Assembly (NCBI GenBank): GCA_025457805.1
Contig: JALOTR010000116.1
Coordinates: forward strand, 1 to 7,502
DNA: 7,502 bases
Reading direction: 5' to 3'
Origin: Akkermansiaceae bacterium
Lineage (GTDB): Bacteria > Verrucomicrobiota > Verrucomicrobiia > Verrucomicrobiales > Akkermansiaceae
This document shows, in pieces, positions 1 through 6,839 of the stretch. The notes beneath the pieces were generated by a model that worked only from the letters and a program-made list of their open reading frames with translations, made no database searches and was not told the origin of the DNA. Each line of letters opens with the position of its first letter. Within the stretch, counting starts at the first letter, position 1. Both the position numbers and the translations under genes were made by a program.

Positions 1-269
1 AGCATGGCATCCGGCAGAAGCGGGGCACCCAGTTCGAGGACGCTTGCGGGAATGCGTCGTTTTGCAAAAAGCGCGGCGAGGTAGAGGTGGCTGAATGCTT
101 TCGCATCGCGCAGTCTTGCAGCGTGATCCAGCGCGCTTCGGACCGTGGCATCGTCTGCGGGCAGCGACTCGCCCAGCGAGCGCAGGGCCGGGCGGCAATA
201 GGAGGTCGCGGCGGCCTGCTGGAGAAGCTCGCGGATGGGCTCGGGAACGGATGGGTCGGAGAGGGACAC
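1..269 (-). CDS. Hypothetical helical protein, C-terminus beyond left edge
   Basis: This minus-strand frame stays open from a GTG at 269-267 to the window edge, giving 89 visible residues and a missing C-terminus. I do not recognise the family. The visible part is rich in Ala, Leu and Arg and reads as successive amphipathic helices, for example PEPIRELLQQAAA, then VRSALDHAARL, then AFSHLYLAALFAKRR, which is compatible with a HEAT- or TPR-like helical scaffold. There is no signal peptide or membrane segment. The frame has no ATG. I chose the GTG because third-position GC rises sharply there: 11 of the 28 codons between the preceding TGA and the GTG end in G or C, against 24 of the 28 codons after it. 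A TTG at 317-315 is an alternative, and neither start has a Shine-Dalgarno. The gene follows the 821-354 gene on the same strand and in the same frame, 84 bp downstream, so the two may be co-transcribed. That the region is coding is fairly sure; the function is unknown. Confidence 0.72.
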   Translation of the reverse strand, partial: MSLSDPSVPEPIRELLQQAAATSYCRPALRSLGESLPADDATVRSALDHAARLRDAKAFSHLYLAALFAKRRIPASVLELGAPLLPDAM

Positions 270-353
270 GACTGTTGGAAGGATTGATTTTGCTGAAACG
301 GAATCTTGCTTACACAAGCCCGGATGTAGCCAAAGTGTGTGCTCTATTGTCCG

Positions 354-821
354 TCATTCGGCAAGCGGGCCTTTTGGTTCGGTTTCTCTCTTTTTATCGC
401 ACGGAATAGTCCGGGCATCCGGTTCCGCGAAAGGATTGCGCTTTCCGACCACCACGAGATGTGTGGAATAGGCTTCCTTTATTTTCGGCTCGCCGCTGCG
501 GGAGAAGCGGAGGCGGTGGCCTTTGTGCTGATAGACGGTGATAGATGGCTTGAGATTGAGGTCGTGGGCATGGAAGCGGAGTAGTCGCAGGATGCGTCCG
601 GCCTTGGTGAGGTTGCAGCGGATCACGCGTTCGAGAACTGGAACCTGACCGCGCTTCCAGCGTTCGAGATCCGCAGCGGGAAGAAGGTTCATTTCCACGA
701 AGAGCTCGGCCGGGGCGACGAAGCGTTGCTTGGCAAGGATGCGTGCAACGGCAGCCACGATCTTCGGGTATTCCTTAAACTCGCGGTAGTTGGCGACGGT
801 GGGTTTGGAGGCGTGGGACAT
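354..821 (-). CDS. Conserved basic protein of unknown function
   Basis: This encodes a 155-residue, strongly basic, soluble protein with no signal peptide or membrane segment. The middle (about residues 12-115 from this start) looks like one compact conserved domain: a helical N-terminal part with YREFKEYPKIVAAVARIL and FVAPAELFVEMNLL, a WKRGQVPVLERVI segment, then an Arg/His-rich part with HRLRFSRSGEPKIKEAYSTH. From memory this core resembles uncharacterised proteins scattered through several bacterial phyla whose members share a 'W-R-G-x-V-P-x-L-E-R-V-I ... H-R-L-R-F-S-x-x-G-x-P-x-I-x-x-A-Y-x-T-H' pattern. I know of no assigned function. The basic character would suit nucleic-acid binding, but that is inference. 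The last 30 or so residues look unconserved. Upstream in-frame ATGs at 902 and 860 would extend it to 182 or 168 residues; I chose 821 because the extra residues look non-conserved and the longer forms use up the divergent promoter region. No start has a strong Shine-Dalgarno. Confidence 0.8.
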   Translation of the reverse strand: MSHASKPTVANYREFKEYPKIVAAVARILAKQRFVAPAELFVEMNLLPAADLERWKRGQVPVLERVIRCNLTKAGRILRLLRFHAHDLNLKPSITVYQHKGHRLRFSRSGEPKIKEAYSTHLVVVGKRNPFAEPDARTIPCDKKRETEPKGPLAE

Positions 822-958
822 GGGTGGATTTGGTGAGGCACGTAGTGGTGTCGTTTCCATATCTCTCGTCAATCCATCACTTTTCCTCAGCATGCGCATC
901 ATCCCAGCGGTCCACAGCAGCCAGTGCTAGCAGAATCCAGCTTGTAATCGGTGCGGCG

Positions 959-1450
959 ATGGTGAATCTTTTTGTGGTGAAGAATCCACTTGCTGCCCTC
1001 CAGCGCTTGCGTGCCGCTTCAAAATCCGACAGTTCTGGTTCGTTTCTGTTTTGGAAGGCATCCACCTTCATTCTGGGAGCTGCTCTGATCATTTCAATCT
1101 TTCGCAACATCGACCTGCAGCAAAAAGCTTCCTACGATTTGGGCACTCACTACAATTTGTATTATCTGAACTGGAAAGCCGGCAAGAGGCCCTATGAAGC
1201 AGAGGTGGCCCTCAATGGTATGCACCATGACCGTGAATTCAGGAATTCCCTAAAGGGCATCACGGTTGAAGAATTCAACAGGCGCTTTCCCTCCTCATTT
1301 TACGAGATCCGGTATCCCAATGACGAGTCTCCGCGGGAAAAGAGAATTTTCACCCACAGTTACGAACAAGCGATGAAGGGGGAAGCCTCCTACGGATGGC
1401 GGGTGGAATTTCAGAATGACCGGCTGACCGAGTTCGAGATGTATAAATAA
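959..1450 (+). CDS. Single-pass membrane protein with extracytoplasmic domain
   Basis: This encodes a 163-residue protein that I do not recognise as a named family. Residues 1-28 are basic and polar and would stay in the cytoplasm. Residues about 29-48 (FLFWKASTFILGAALIISIF) form one membrane segment, and the remaining 115 residues would lie outside the membrane. The tail contains GITVEEFNRRFP (about 100-111) and ends YGWRVEFQNDRLTEFEMYK. A 'G-[IM]-T-x-E-E' turn followed later by a 'Y-G-W-x-V-x-F-x-[ND]-x-[RK]-L' strand recalls the small SmpA/OmlA (BamE)-like fold; this is a weak analogy, not a call. The frame is open back to 824, but I chose the ATG at 959 because the upstream residues overlap the start region of the divergent gene and look low in information. 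There is no Shine-Dalgarno. The gene faces the cytochrome gene tail-to-tail across 84 bp. Its DNA looks somewhat more AT-rich than the neighbouring genes, by eye. Confidence 0.75.
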   Translation: MVNLFVVKNPLAALQRLRAASKSDSSGSFLFWKASTFILGAALIISIFRNIDLQQKASYDLGTHYNLYYLNWKAGKRPYEAEVALNGMHHDREFRNSLKGITVEEFNRRFPSSFYEIRYPNDESPREKRIFTHSYEQAMKGEASYGWRVEFQNDRLTEFEMYK

Positions 1451-1474
1451 ACCCGAAGCATCAAGCCAGCATGC

Positions 1475-1524
1475 GAAGTTCTCTTATCTCTTCTCTTGAA
1501 TCTTGCGTCTTCCAGTCTTGAGTC
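1475..1524 (-). repeat. Degenerate heptanucleotide (GA-N5) tandem repeat
   Basis: Read on the minus strand from 1524 to 1475, the gap between the two converging genes splits into seven consecutive units that each begin with GA: GACTCAA, GACTGGAA (8 nt), GACGCAA, GATTCAA, GAGAAGA, GATAAGA and GAACTTC. The consensus of the first four is about GAYTCAA. The array is purine-rich on this strand and pyrimidine-rich on the other. It starts 10 bp past the cytochrome stop codon and ends 24 bp before the end of the plus-strand gene. Short heptanucleotide arrays in intergenic space are known from other bacteria, such as the STRR elements of cyanobacteria. Whether this one belongs to a dispersed family in its genome cannot be seen from the window. 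Confidence 0.6.
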
Positions 1525-1534
1525 TTTTCTTAAC

Positions 1535-4324
1535 TCAATGATTGAAGATGAATTCCTTTGAATTCAGCAAAGCCCAGAAGATATCCTCCAGTGCCTCGCG
1601 ATGGCCTTTGGGTTCGGCGGGGATGGTGGCGAGGAGTTTTTCGAATTCCATGTCGGTGGGCTCGCGGCTGAGGGTGATGAGATAGAGGTGGCGGATGATG
1701 TCCTTGGGCTCTTTCTTTTCGTTGAGCATGGTTTCCACCAGCTTGCCCTGGCGGATGCGTTGTTGGGTGGTATCGCCGTTGAGGAGATGGAGGGCTTGGG
1801 AGAGGTTGGGTTCCATTTTTACCTCGCAGGAGCAGACGGTGGCACGGGTGGCGCGGCCGAAGGTGGTGAGGAAATAGTTGGTCGTATTGCCATCGGCGAT
1901 CTGCACGGCGCGGGCACCGAGCGGCAGGCCTTTGAATTTGTTGGGAGTGGCGGTCACACGCGAGATGCAATCGAGCAATACCTCCGCCCTCACGCGGCGC
2001 ACCATGGCGTGGGAGAAATTCCGCGTGTCGTTGAGGTTGGTCTCGTTGGTGCGGGTGGAGAGTTGATAGGTGCGCGAGTTGCAAATGTCGCGGACGACTT
2101 TCTTGAAATCGTAGTTATAGGAAACGAATTTCTCCGCCAGCGCATCGAGCAGTTCCGGGTTGGAAGGTGGATTGGAAACGCGCATGTCATCGACGGGATC
2201 CACGATGCCGATCCCGAGGAAGTGGGCCCACACGATGTTGACGACGTTTTTGGCGAACCATGGATTGTCCGATGAGGCGAGCCACGAGGCAAGGGCCTCG
2301 CGGCGGGTTTGGTTTTTGATTTCCGGCCGCGGGCCGCCGAGGAATTTGGGCACCATGTTCTGTTTGGTGACCGGGTGCTGCGTTTCGCCACCTTCATCGA
2401 AGACGATGCGCTCGCGCGGATCTTCCGCCGGTTTGCGTTTCACTTGGGCGAAGAAGGAGACGAAGCTATAGTAATCGTCCATCGTCCAGCGGTCGAAAGG
2501 ATGGTTGTGGCATTGGGCGCACTGGATGCGGGTGCCCATGAAGATTTGCGCGGTGTTTTCCGTGAGTTTCAGCACATCCTGCTCGATCTGGAAATAGTTG
2601 GTGGCCGGGCTGGAGAAGGTGCCGCCCTTGGCGGAGAGCACCTGGCGGATCAGTTCGTTGAAGGGCACATTGCCGGCGATGCGTTCGCGCAGCCATTGAT
2701 AGTAGTTGAGCGCTGCCTTGTAGGAAACCTGTTGCGGACCATTGTCGAAGGTGCGGATTTGTAACAACTCCGCCCATTTCATCACCCACATCTCGGTGAA
2801 CTCCTTGCGCTCCAGCAGTTCATCGATCAGTGCGGCGCGTTTTTCCGGCCGGGTGTCTTTTAGAAAACGCTGGCGTTCTTCGGTCGTGGGTGGGAGGCCC
2901 ACCACATCGAGAAAGACCCGCCGCAGGAATGTCTCGTCCGAAGAAAGCTCGGCGGGAATGATGCGGAGTTTGTTGAGTTTTTCGTGAACGAGTTTGTCGA
3001 TATAATTGAACTCGGGAACTTGTGGCCGTTGATACTTCGAATCCTTGGGAACGACGATGGCTTGCGAGCCTTCGGTGTAGGTATGGAAACGAGCGAGCAG
3101 GAAGGATTCCCCGCGGTTTTTCGAGGCGGCGAGGCCTTCGTTCTTGGTGATGGAAACGGAGTTGTCGTTGGAGGTGGAGAAAATGGAAAGCGGAGTGACA
3201 TCGCGGTCGCTGCCATCCGAGTAGGTGGCGCGCACGGTGAAGGGGATGCGCACGTACTCGCCGGTCATGACGACCTGTTTCGGCCGCACCTCGATGCCGG
3301 TGGGTTGGGCGATGTTTTCCTCATCGTATTTCGCGCCATCGCGGATCCATGCGACGAGAGTCTTGTAGGAAGGGCTGTCCGGCTTGATGAGCTTGCCGCC
3401 GGTGTGTGGGACACTGCCGAGGGCTTTGGTGATGAGCAGAGATTCTTCCGGGATGGCATTGTTGAGCCGCCGTCCGGCCATCTCGGTGGTGAGGCGGAAG
3501 TGGTCGCCCTTGGGATCGAAGCCGAACAAGGAGAGATGGAAACCATCCTGCCCCCGGGCGGAGCCGTGGCATGCGCCGGTATTGCATCCGGAGGCGGTGA
3601 GCACGGGCATGACGTCCAATTGGAAGGACACGGGTCGTGGTTTCTCCGCATCCTTCACCGTCACGGGGATCTCGGTGCTGAGGCCTCGATACTCGATCTT
3701 GAGCGTGGTGCGACCGTCCTTTTTGGGAGTGAGAGTGGTGGCATCGAGCAGGGCCAGCGAAGGATCGGCAAGCGTGACCTTGGCCTGGTGGGTGACATCG
3801 TGGGTGGATTCATCCTTCATCCGCACGATGACGATGGCGCGGTGGAAATCTGCTGCACTCTCCAAGCGGATTTCCTTGGGAAATGCCTCGATGGCAACGA
3901 TCTCCGGATCCGGTGCCGCATTCCAGCGGGGCAGCGCGGTTTTGGCCTTGGGCGAAAGCACTTCTCCCTGCGGCCATGGAGCGCCGGCCTGGATCCACGC
4001 GCTCAGGATTTCGACTTCGGCAGCGCTGAGTGGGCCGCCGTGTTTTTTGGGAGGCATGCGGTCCGCATCGTCGGCGGGAAGTTTCGCGCGGACGAGGATT
4101 TCCGAGCCCGCAGGATCGCCGGGTTTCAGCGAGGTGCCGGATTCGCCTCCGGTGACCATCGCCTCACGGGTGGTCATGATGAGGTCGGCCTTGGCCTTTT
4201 CCTGCGTGTGGCATTCCACGCAGTTGCGCTCCAGAATGTCCCGCACTTCATCAAACGCCGGGGGAACCGCCTCGCCCGCAGCGATTCCCGGCAATCCCAG
4301 CATCATGATCCAAACAAAGCGCAT
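1535..4324 (-). CDS. Secreted c-type cytochrome with DUF1549 and DUF1553 domains
   Basis: This encodes a 929-residue exported multi-domain cytochrome of the kind abundant in Planctomycetota and Verrucomicrobiota. A signal peptide covers residues 1 to about 19. A PSCyt1 c-type cytochrome domain spans about 22-115, with the heme site CVECH at 35-39, a probable axial Met in RMPPK (M90) and a closing LSAWIQAGAPWP. A Big_2-like Ig domain lies at about 141-225. A second cysteine-histidine segment at 247-253 (CNTGACH, a CX4CH spacing typical of this family) runs to a HTGG...LVAWIRDGA stretch near 307-331. A second Ig-like domain lies at about 342-426. DUF1549 spans about 438-630 with CAQCHNHPFDRW at 602-612, and DUF1553 spans about 672-925 with NPWFAKNVVNIVWAHFLG, a CSC pair at 831-833 and LSQALHLLNGD. 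The substrate and redox partner are unknown for the whole family; periplasmic electron transfer coupled to a hydrolase-like activity is often suggested. It lies 71 bp behind the SUMF1 gene, probably in one transcript. No DUF1501 gene follows, although that is its usual partner. There is no Shine-Dalgarno at this start. Confidence 0.95.
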   Translation of the reverse strand: MRFVWIMMLGLPGIAAGEAVPPAFDEVRDILERNCVECHTQEKAKADLIMTTREAMVTGGESGTSLKPGDPAGSEILVRAKLPADDADRMPPKKHGGPLSAAEVEILSAWIQAGAPWPQGEVLSPKAKTALPRWNAAPDPEIVAIEAFPKEIRLESAADFHRAIVIVRMKDESTHDVTHQAKVTLADPSLALLDATTLTPKKDGRTTLKIEYRGLSTEIPVTVKDAEKPRPVSFQLDVMPVLTASGCNTGACHGSARGQDGFHLSLFGFDPKGDHFRLTTEMAGRRLNNAIPEESLLITKALGSVPHTGGKLIKPDSPSYKTLVAWIRDGAKYDEENIAQPTGIEVRPKQVVMTGEYVRIPFTVRATYSDGSDRDVTPLSIFSTSNDNSVSITKNEGLAASKNRGESFLLARFHTYTEGSQAIVVPKDSKYQRPQVPEFNYIDKLVHEKLNKLRIIPAELSSDETFLRRVFLDVVGLPPTTEERQRFLKDTRPEKRAALIDELLERKEFTEMWVMKWAELLQIRTFDNGPQQVSYKAALNYYQWLRERIAGNVPFNELIRQVLSAKGGTFSSPATNYFQIEQDVLKLTENTAQIFMGTRIQCAQCHNHPFDRWTMDDYYSFVSFFAQVKRKPAEDPRERIVFDEGGETQHPVTKQNMVPKFLGGPRPEIKNQTRREALASWLASSDNPWFAKNVVNIVWAHFLGIGIVDPVDDMRVSNPPSNPELLDALAEKFVSYNYDFKKVVRDICNSRTYQLSTRTNETNLNDTRNFSHAMVRRVRAEVLLDCISRVTATPNKFKGLPLGARAVQIADGNTTNYFLTTFGRATRATVCSCEVKMEPNLSQALHLLNGDTTQQRIRQGKLVETMLNEKKEPKDIIRHLYLITLSREPTDMEFEKLLATIPAEPKGHREALEDIFWALLNSKEFIFNH

Positions 4325-4395
4325 CCAAGCTCATACGAGGGCCTCTGACGGCTCATTGCAAGTGCGCAGAAGTTTTTTCTCCCCACCGGCTGGAG

Positions 4396-6747
4396 TCATG
4401 GGCCGTTGAGGACCGGTCTCAGGCCGAGGTCCATGGTGTGGTAGTGGACGTCGATCCCAAAGTGGCGGAAGGCGGATCGGCAGGAGAAGGCGTAGAAATT
4501 CCAGCTTCCTCCGCGATACACGCGGGTTCCGTTGTCCGGGCCGCCGAGTGGATCGGTCACCGCTGCCGTGGTGTAGGGTTCGTATGAATCCCAGCACCAT
4601 TCCCAGACATTGCCGTGCATGTCGTAAAGGCCCCATGCGTTCGGAGTCTTCTGGGCGACCGGGTGGCTCTGGGCCATGCTGTTGGAGGCAAACCAACCGG
4701 CTTCATCCAGCGCGTAGTCCAGTCCCATCGGCACACTGCTGTCACCCGTGTGATAGGCTCCCGTGGTTCCAGCGCGGCAGGCATGTTCCCATTCGGCTTC
4801 TGTCGGCAGCCGGTATCCATCCGCATTCCAGTCCGGATAAACAACACCCCGTCCTTGTTTGAAGACGCTGCCATTTGCCATGGCTGCATCGTTATAATAC
4901 ACCGGTCTCCTGCACTCGATCTCGCTGCGGAGATTGCACCACTTGATGGCATCAAACCAGGAGAGCGCCTCGGCCGGACCCTCATCATTGAGCCCGGCCG
5001 CTTTGGATAGATCCGTATATCCATAACTCACGGCATGATTCCGGATGGCATCCCATTGCGCCAAGGTGACTTCGGTTTTCTTCATCCGATAGGGTCGGGT
5101 GAGCGTGACCTCATGTTGGATTTCCCAAACATAACGACCGATCTCGCTCAGCGGGCTTCCCATGATGAAGAAGCCGGCTGGGATCGATGAAAACTCATCC
5201 GGCGCAAGACTGTTGGAAACATCATCCAGCAACAGATCGATGCCCGTGGTGACAGTGGAAACATCCCGAAACTGCACGGTGGTCACCGTGCTGTTGGCGG
5301 TGAAAGCGATGCGCCTCAATTGCCACGAGGTTTTGCCTCCACCGCTGCCTCGCAAGGTGAGCGTCTTGGAAACAATCGGCGACGAGCCTTGAAGCGAAAC
5401 TTCCAGACTTTGTTCCCATTTGTTATAATCCATCACGCCCATCCGGAATTCCAAGATATAATTTGCCCCCGGATGAGTCGGGAAGGAATGGCTCAGGATT
5501 CCATCCGGCTTGGTATTGCCGGCATTGAAGCCTGCAATCCGATTGGTTCCGGTGGCGGGATCCTGAATGGCCTGCAACCTCACATTTCCGGAAGGCAACC
5601 AGCCATCCAGTCCGGCATCGAAGCCGCCATTGCCCACTGCCGCGGGGATCACCGTCAGCCGGGCGGGGCGGCTGGTGAGACTGCCTGCCGCATTGGAAAA
5701 GGTGACATCGTAGAAACCTTCGTCGCTCTTGCTGGCATTCCGAATGACGAGATAAGGAGTGTTATCGTTGCGTATGACTTCGCCGTTGTGTCGCCACTCA
5801 TATCCCATCGTCCATTGGAAATAGGGCTCTGCCGAGAAATAGGCCGTTCCGCCTTCCACCACCTGGGTGTCGGCGGGTTGCGTGTCGATCCATGGCGGTT
5901 TCATTTCATAAACTGCGGTGAGTTGATGATCGGCATCCATCAGCACTTCGATCTCTCTGGAAGCTCCGGCATCGCTTCCATCCTTGGTCCATTTGACGAA
6001 TTGGAATGGCACATATTGGTGAGGGAGCACAGCCACATCTTCGAATGGCGGAGCGATCAGGCGGACGCGCGTTCCATCCTGATAGATCCTGGTGAAATCC
6101 GCCCACCAGCTTGCATCGCCATTCACATCCGGTGGGCTCACCGATATTTCATTATAGCCTTGAGGATCGGCGCAAATCGCAAGCGTCCGCAAGGGCTTTG
6201 AAGTGATGGAGACCCGATCCAATAGCAAATCGATGGAAAACGAAGTGGTGGAAACATCGCGGAAAACGAGCTTGCTGCTGGAGCCTGCTGCAGTGAATTG
6301 AAAGGTCTTGGCGGCCCAGCGGACGGATCCTTTGCCGCCGCCGGTGATGACAAACGTTTGAGAGGGTGTCGCAGATCCGGTCACCACCTCCACTTTCAGT
6401 TTCTGTTGGGAATAGTTATAAGCCAGGCAACCCATATCGAAGGCCACGATGTAAGCTTGTCCTGCGGTGGTGCCAAAGGTTTGGGACAGCGAGCCATTCG
6501 GCGCGAGGTTGTTGGTGTTGAAGGCCGCGAGTTGTTTTCCCTCCGATGCAGTGTAGGGCGCTGTCGAGCGCGGCGTGACCGCGCCACTCGCCACCCAGCC
6601 GGATAAACCGTTTTCGAAGCCTCCATTGGTGGGCATGACAGCGGCGTTGACAGATGTTGTCGCAAGAACAATCACCGCCAGTCCGGCGGTCAGTGGGGAG
6701 CAGAACGCAGGACGGATTCCCGCAGGGCGGGTGATTTTTGTTTTCAT
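4396..6747 (-). CDS. Secreted multidomain protein with C-terminal SUMF1 domain
   Basis: This encodes a 783-residue exported protein. Residues 1 to about 36 form a signal peptide: basic start, hydrophobic AGLAVIVLAT, and a VNAA cleavage region. Two copies of a carbohydrate-binding-like beta-sandwich domain follow, at about 41-182 and 373-511; both open with NGGF-x-x-G-L-x-G-W and close with FRDVST...IDLLLD. Between them lie a domain at about 188-281 resembling the bacterial 'G-x-x-V-x-L-x-A-x-P ... F-x-x-W' repeats (InlB-B type) and an Ig-like domain at about 285-368 (EWRHNGEVI, SDEGFYDVTFSNAAG). The SUMF1 / FGE-sulfatase fold fills about 519-781: IPAGFFIMGS, YRMKKTEVTLAQWDAI, GYRLPTEAEWEHACRAG, NAWGLYDMHGNVWEWCWD, RVYRGGSWN. 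The formylglycine-generating cysteine pair is incomplete, since only C756 lies in that segment. A binding role is therefore likelier than oxidase activity. The start at 6747 is set by AAGGAG five bases upstream and by the signal peptide; an ATG at 6846 would add 33 implausible residues ahead of it. It is the first gene of a probable operon with the cytochrome. Confidence 0.93.
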   Translation of the reverse strand: MKTKITRPAGIRPAFCSPLTAGLAVIVLATTSVNAAVMPTNGGFENGLSGWVASGAVTPRSTAPYTASEGKQLAAFNTNNLAPNGSLSQTFGTTAGQAYIVAFDMGCLAYNYSQQKLKVEVVTGSATPSQTFVITGGGKGSVRWAAKTFQFTAAGSSSKLVFRDVSTTSFSIDLLLDRVSITSKPLRTLAICADPQGYNEISVSPPDVNGDASWWADFTRIYQDGTRVRLIAPPFEDVAVLPHQYVPFQFVKWTKDGSDAGASREIEVLMDADHQLTAVYEMKPPWIDTQPADTQVVEGGTAYFSAEPYFQWTMGYEWRHNGEVIRNDNTPYLVIRNASKSDEGFYDVTFSNAAGSLTSRPARLTVIPAAVGNGGFDAGLDGWLPSGNVRLQAIQDPATGTNRIAGFNAGNTKPDGILSHSFPTHPGANYILEFRMGVMDYNKWEQSLEVSLQGSSPIVSKTLTLRGSGGGKTSWQLRRIAFTANSTVTTVQFRDVSTVTTGIDLLLDDVSNSLAPDEFSSIPAGFFIMGSPLSEIGRYVWEIQHEVTLTRPYRMKKTEVTLAQWDAIRNHAVSYGYTDLSKAAGLNDEGPAEALSWFDAIKWCNLRSEIECRRPVYYNDAAMANGSVFKQGRGVVYPDWNADGYRLPTEAEWEHACRAGTTGAYHTGDSSVPMGLDYALDEAGWFASNSMAQSHPVAQKTPNAWGLYDMHGNVWEWCWDSYEPYTTAAVTDPLGGPDNGTRVYRGGSWNFYAFSCRSAFRHFGIDVHYHTMDLGLRPVLNGP

Positions 6748-6752
6748 GGGAA

Positions 6753-6758
6753 CTCCTT
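6753..6758 (-). promoter_or_regulatory. Shine-Dalgarno of the SUMF1-domain gene
   Basis: AAGGAG on the minus strand sits five bases before the ATG at 6747. It is the only strong Shine-Dalgarno seen at any gene start in this window, and it decides the start against the in-frame ATG at 6846. Confidence 0.8.
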
Positions 6759-6811
6759 GTTGGGGCGCAGGAGAATACGAGCGGCGCGGATGGTGCCCGC
6801 GCTTTTCGGCG

Positions 6812-6839
6812 ATGTTAGGAAATCCACACAGGCTGTAAA
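6812..6839 (-). promoter_or_regulatory. Candidate sigma70-type promoter for the SUMF1-cytochrome operon
   Basis: On the minus strand, TTTACA (6839-6834, 5 of 6 to TTGACA) is followed after 16 bases by TAACAT (6817-6812, 4 of 6 to TATAAT). Transcription would begin near 6805 and leave a leader of about 58 nt before the ATG at 6747, with the Shine-Dalgarno near its end. The match is moderate and found by eye. Other weak boxes exist nearby, so this is a candidate only. Confidence 0.35.

Noticed and set aside
307..332. Imperfect hairpin between the two left-hand genes (GCTACA / TGTAAGC on the minus strand).
   Set aside because: It has a bulge and a long loop with no T-run, so it is no better than chance for 84 bp.
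87..584. Several short plus-strand ORFs in the first 600 bases.
   Set aside because: They overlap each other and lie opposite the two minus-strand genes. None has a motif or ribosome binding site.
824..958. Longer N-terminus for the single-pass membrane protein, starting at 824.
   Set aside because: The extra 45 residues are low in information and would overlap the start and promoter region of the divergent gene.
1451..1474. Possible terminator hairpin after the membrane-protein gene (GCAT...ATGC).
   Set aside because: The stem is only four base pairs with a nine-base loop and no following T-run.
2984..4348. Long plus-strand ORF (454 codons) opposite the cytochrome gene, with other antisense ORFs at 1601-2275 and 3384-4409.
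   Set aside because: They mirror the codon bias of a certain minus-strand gene, are low-complexity Gly/Ala/Arg-rich translations, and show no domain or start signal.
5320..6201. Plus-strand ORF of 293 codons opposite the SUMF1-domain gene.
   Set aside because: It lies wholly within a confidently assigned gene on the other strand and shows no recognisable motif.
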